Positions 6,128-6,813 of a stretch of DNA of 6,813 bases are shown piece after piece; the stretch's first letter is position 1, and every line of letters starts with the position of its first letter. The stretch is from Desulfobacterales bacterium C00003106 (lineage in GTDB: Bacteria; Desulfobacterota; Desulfobacteria; Desulfobacterales; C00003106). A program made the translations under genes and the position numbers. The stretch is from the NCBI GenBank assembly GCA_001751015.1, contig MAXM01000263.1:1-6813 (forward strand), in the 5' to 3' direction. Below the pieces are notes generated by a model, which was not told the DNA's origin, ran no database searches, and saw nothing but the letters and a program-made list of their open reading frames with translations.

Positions 6128-6520
6128 CGAGATCTCGTTGCCCCTGAAATCCACAAAGTAAACAGGGTGGATATTGCCGTCTGTGTCAAGTTCGGCCACG
6201 AATCGTTTCAGGTTGCTGTTCCCGACAATAGCAGCGACCTGTTTGCGGAGCGTTGTTTTATTTATCATTTTTGCGGAGTCATTTGCGGGGCTGGTCTTGA
6301 TCTGGATAAGCATGGGCAGGTTCTGATTTCTTGTGGAGAGATTGAACTCAAACGCGAATTCTGATTCTTCTGTCGATGTTGGTGCAATACCCAGCATCTT
6401 AAGATGGTTGGAAAGATTGTGGCTGATTGTGTTCCATAAACTGACAGTTGTTGTATCCCTCACGCTGTATCCCTTTCCTGTTTCAATTGTGGGGCAAGAC
6501 CTAAATATTAAAAAAAGCAT
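6122..6520 (-). CDS. Protein of unknown function (132 aa)
   Basis: No family recognised. The frame runs from ATG 6520, with GAGG 6 nt upstream, to TGA at 6122. An alternative is GTG 6463, preceded by GGAAAGGG at 7 nt, which would give about 113 residues and drop a short hydrophobic leader (MLFLIF). Composition is that of a soluble globular protein: a likely helical N-terminal part, then FAFEFNLSTRN and LPMLIQIKTSP, which look like two beta strands, a Lys/Arg-containing helix (TLRKQVAAIVG), and a final strand pair ending VYFVDFRGNEISL. The E...QIK spacing faintly recalls PD-(D/E)XK nucleases, but far too little is present to claim it. It converges with, and overlaps by 6 bp, the gene at 5891, and nothing recognisable is next to it on its own strand. 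Confidence 0.6.
   Translation of the reverse strand: MLFLIFRSCPTIETGKGYSVRDTTTVSLWNTISHNLSNHLKMLGIAPTSTEESEFAFEFNLSTRNQNLPMLIQIKTSPANDSAKMINKTTLRKQVAAIVGNSNLKRFVAELDTDGNIHPVYFVDFRGNEISL
6126..6139. repeat. Perfect 14-bp palindrome at the convergent gene junction
   Basis: AACGAGATCTCGTT is its own reverse complement with no loop. It starts at the stop codon of the plus-strand gene and lies within the last codons of the minus-strand gene. It could be a dimer-protein site, or a short stem in both transcripts; chance is possible. A smaller dyad (GAAAT-AG-ATTTC, 6110-6121) is just beside it. Confidence 0.5.
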
Positions 6521-6788
6521 ATCCTGCCTCGCTTGCTTTGTACACCTTGTTTATGACAGATCCTGGCAGAAAAACCCTTTGTTGACAATGATGGCCCGGC
6601 ATGATGTTTGTTTTTTGTAGATTTTCCCCGTTTTCCATTGGAGAATAGACTCTTGGAGGGAGTCACCCTATGAGGCATTTCGTTTTTTGAAAGATGAACA
6701 TTCAACACCGAACATTCAACATTCAACGTCGATAACCTGCATTATAACGGATTTAGGGGATTGCAATTTCAACATGTTAGAGGGTGTT
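6521..6788. other. Intergenic region with short repeats, no gene seen
   Basis: The frames here are short and lack good start sites. A weak 5-bp dyad GACTC-GAGTC (6648-6664) surrounds a GGAGGG that resembles a ribosome site, but the ATG after it at 6670 reads only six codons before a stop, so it may be a gene remnant or chance. Direct repeats at 6696-6727 are listed separately. Confidence 0.5.
6696..6727. repeat. Short direct repeats (GAACATTCAAC units)
   Basis: GAACATTCAAC occurs at 6696-6706 and again at 6710-6720, separated by ACC, and is followed at once by a third partial copy ATTCAAC (6721-6727). This is a small tandem array in an intergenic gap. Confidence 0.7.
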
Positions 6789-6813
6789 ATGATGCATTAT
6801 GTTGATTTTATAG
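6789..6813 (+). CDS. Possible start of a gene cut by the window edge
   Basis: ATG 6789 (with a second ATG as the next codon) opens a frame that runs to the right edge, reading MMHYVDFI. GAGGG at 6780-6784 lies 4 nt before the first ATG and 7 nt before the second. Only eight codons are visible, so neither product nor reality can be judged. Confidence 0.3.

Noticed and set aside
6648..6691. Stem GACTC-GAGTC followed by a T-run as a terminator
   Set aside because: The stem is weak and the T-run lies about 19 bp after it, too far for an intrinsic terminator.
6333..6726. Short frames on both strands around the promoter side of the 6122-6520 gene
   Set aside because: No ribosome sites and low-complexity, unlikely composition; they overlap the better supported minus-strand gene or repeat DNA.
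6696..6727. CRISPR array
   Set aside because: Units are 11 bp or less with a 3-bp or no spacer, so the spacing and size do not fit.

Overview
The window looks like chromosomal DNA of a Gram-negative bacterium of intermediate GC content. A Desulfobacterota (delta-proteobacterial) host is my best guess, from the flavour of the Sec genes and of the intergenic repeats. I could not test this by any search.

Left half, minus strand (about 35-3538): a tight four-gene cluster. In transcription order it holds a membrane-anchored protein of unknown function, a probable lipoprotein of unknown function, yajC and secD; secF is expected just beyond the left edge. YajC and SecD are accessory parts of the Sec translocon that help pull exported proteins across the inner membrane. 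The two unknown proteins also carry export signals, so the cluster is about the cell envelope. A TTGACA/TATAAT promoter facing this way lies in the AT-rich divergent gap at 3599-3686.

Middle, plus strand (3687-5135): a complete class II tRNA nucleotidyltransferase (CCA-adding type) with a central HD phosphohydrolase domain, starting divergently from the Sec cluster, probably at TTG.

Right part (5136-6813): sparse, more AT-rich accessory sequence with several repeats. A 755-bp gap holds a 164-bp imperfect palindrome with about 24-bp terminal inverted repeats (MITE-like) and a separate REP-like double hairpin. Next come two small unrecognised genes that converge and overlap by 6 bp (5891-6127 plus, 6122-6520 minus), with a perfect 14-bp palindrome at their junction. 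A gap with short direct repeats follows, and perhaps the first codons of another plus-strand gene at the right edge.

Three core genes (yajC, secD and the tRNA nucleotidyltransferase) all appear to start at TTG. I see no CRISPR array, tRNA, rRNA, transposase or recognisable defence system. The most unusual material is the repeat-rich right end.
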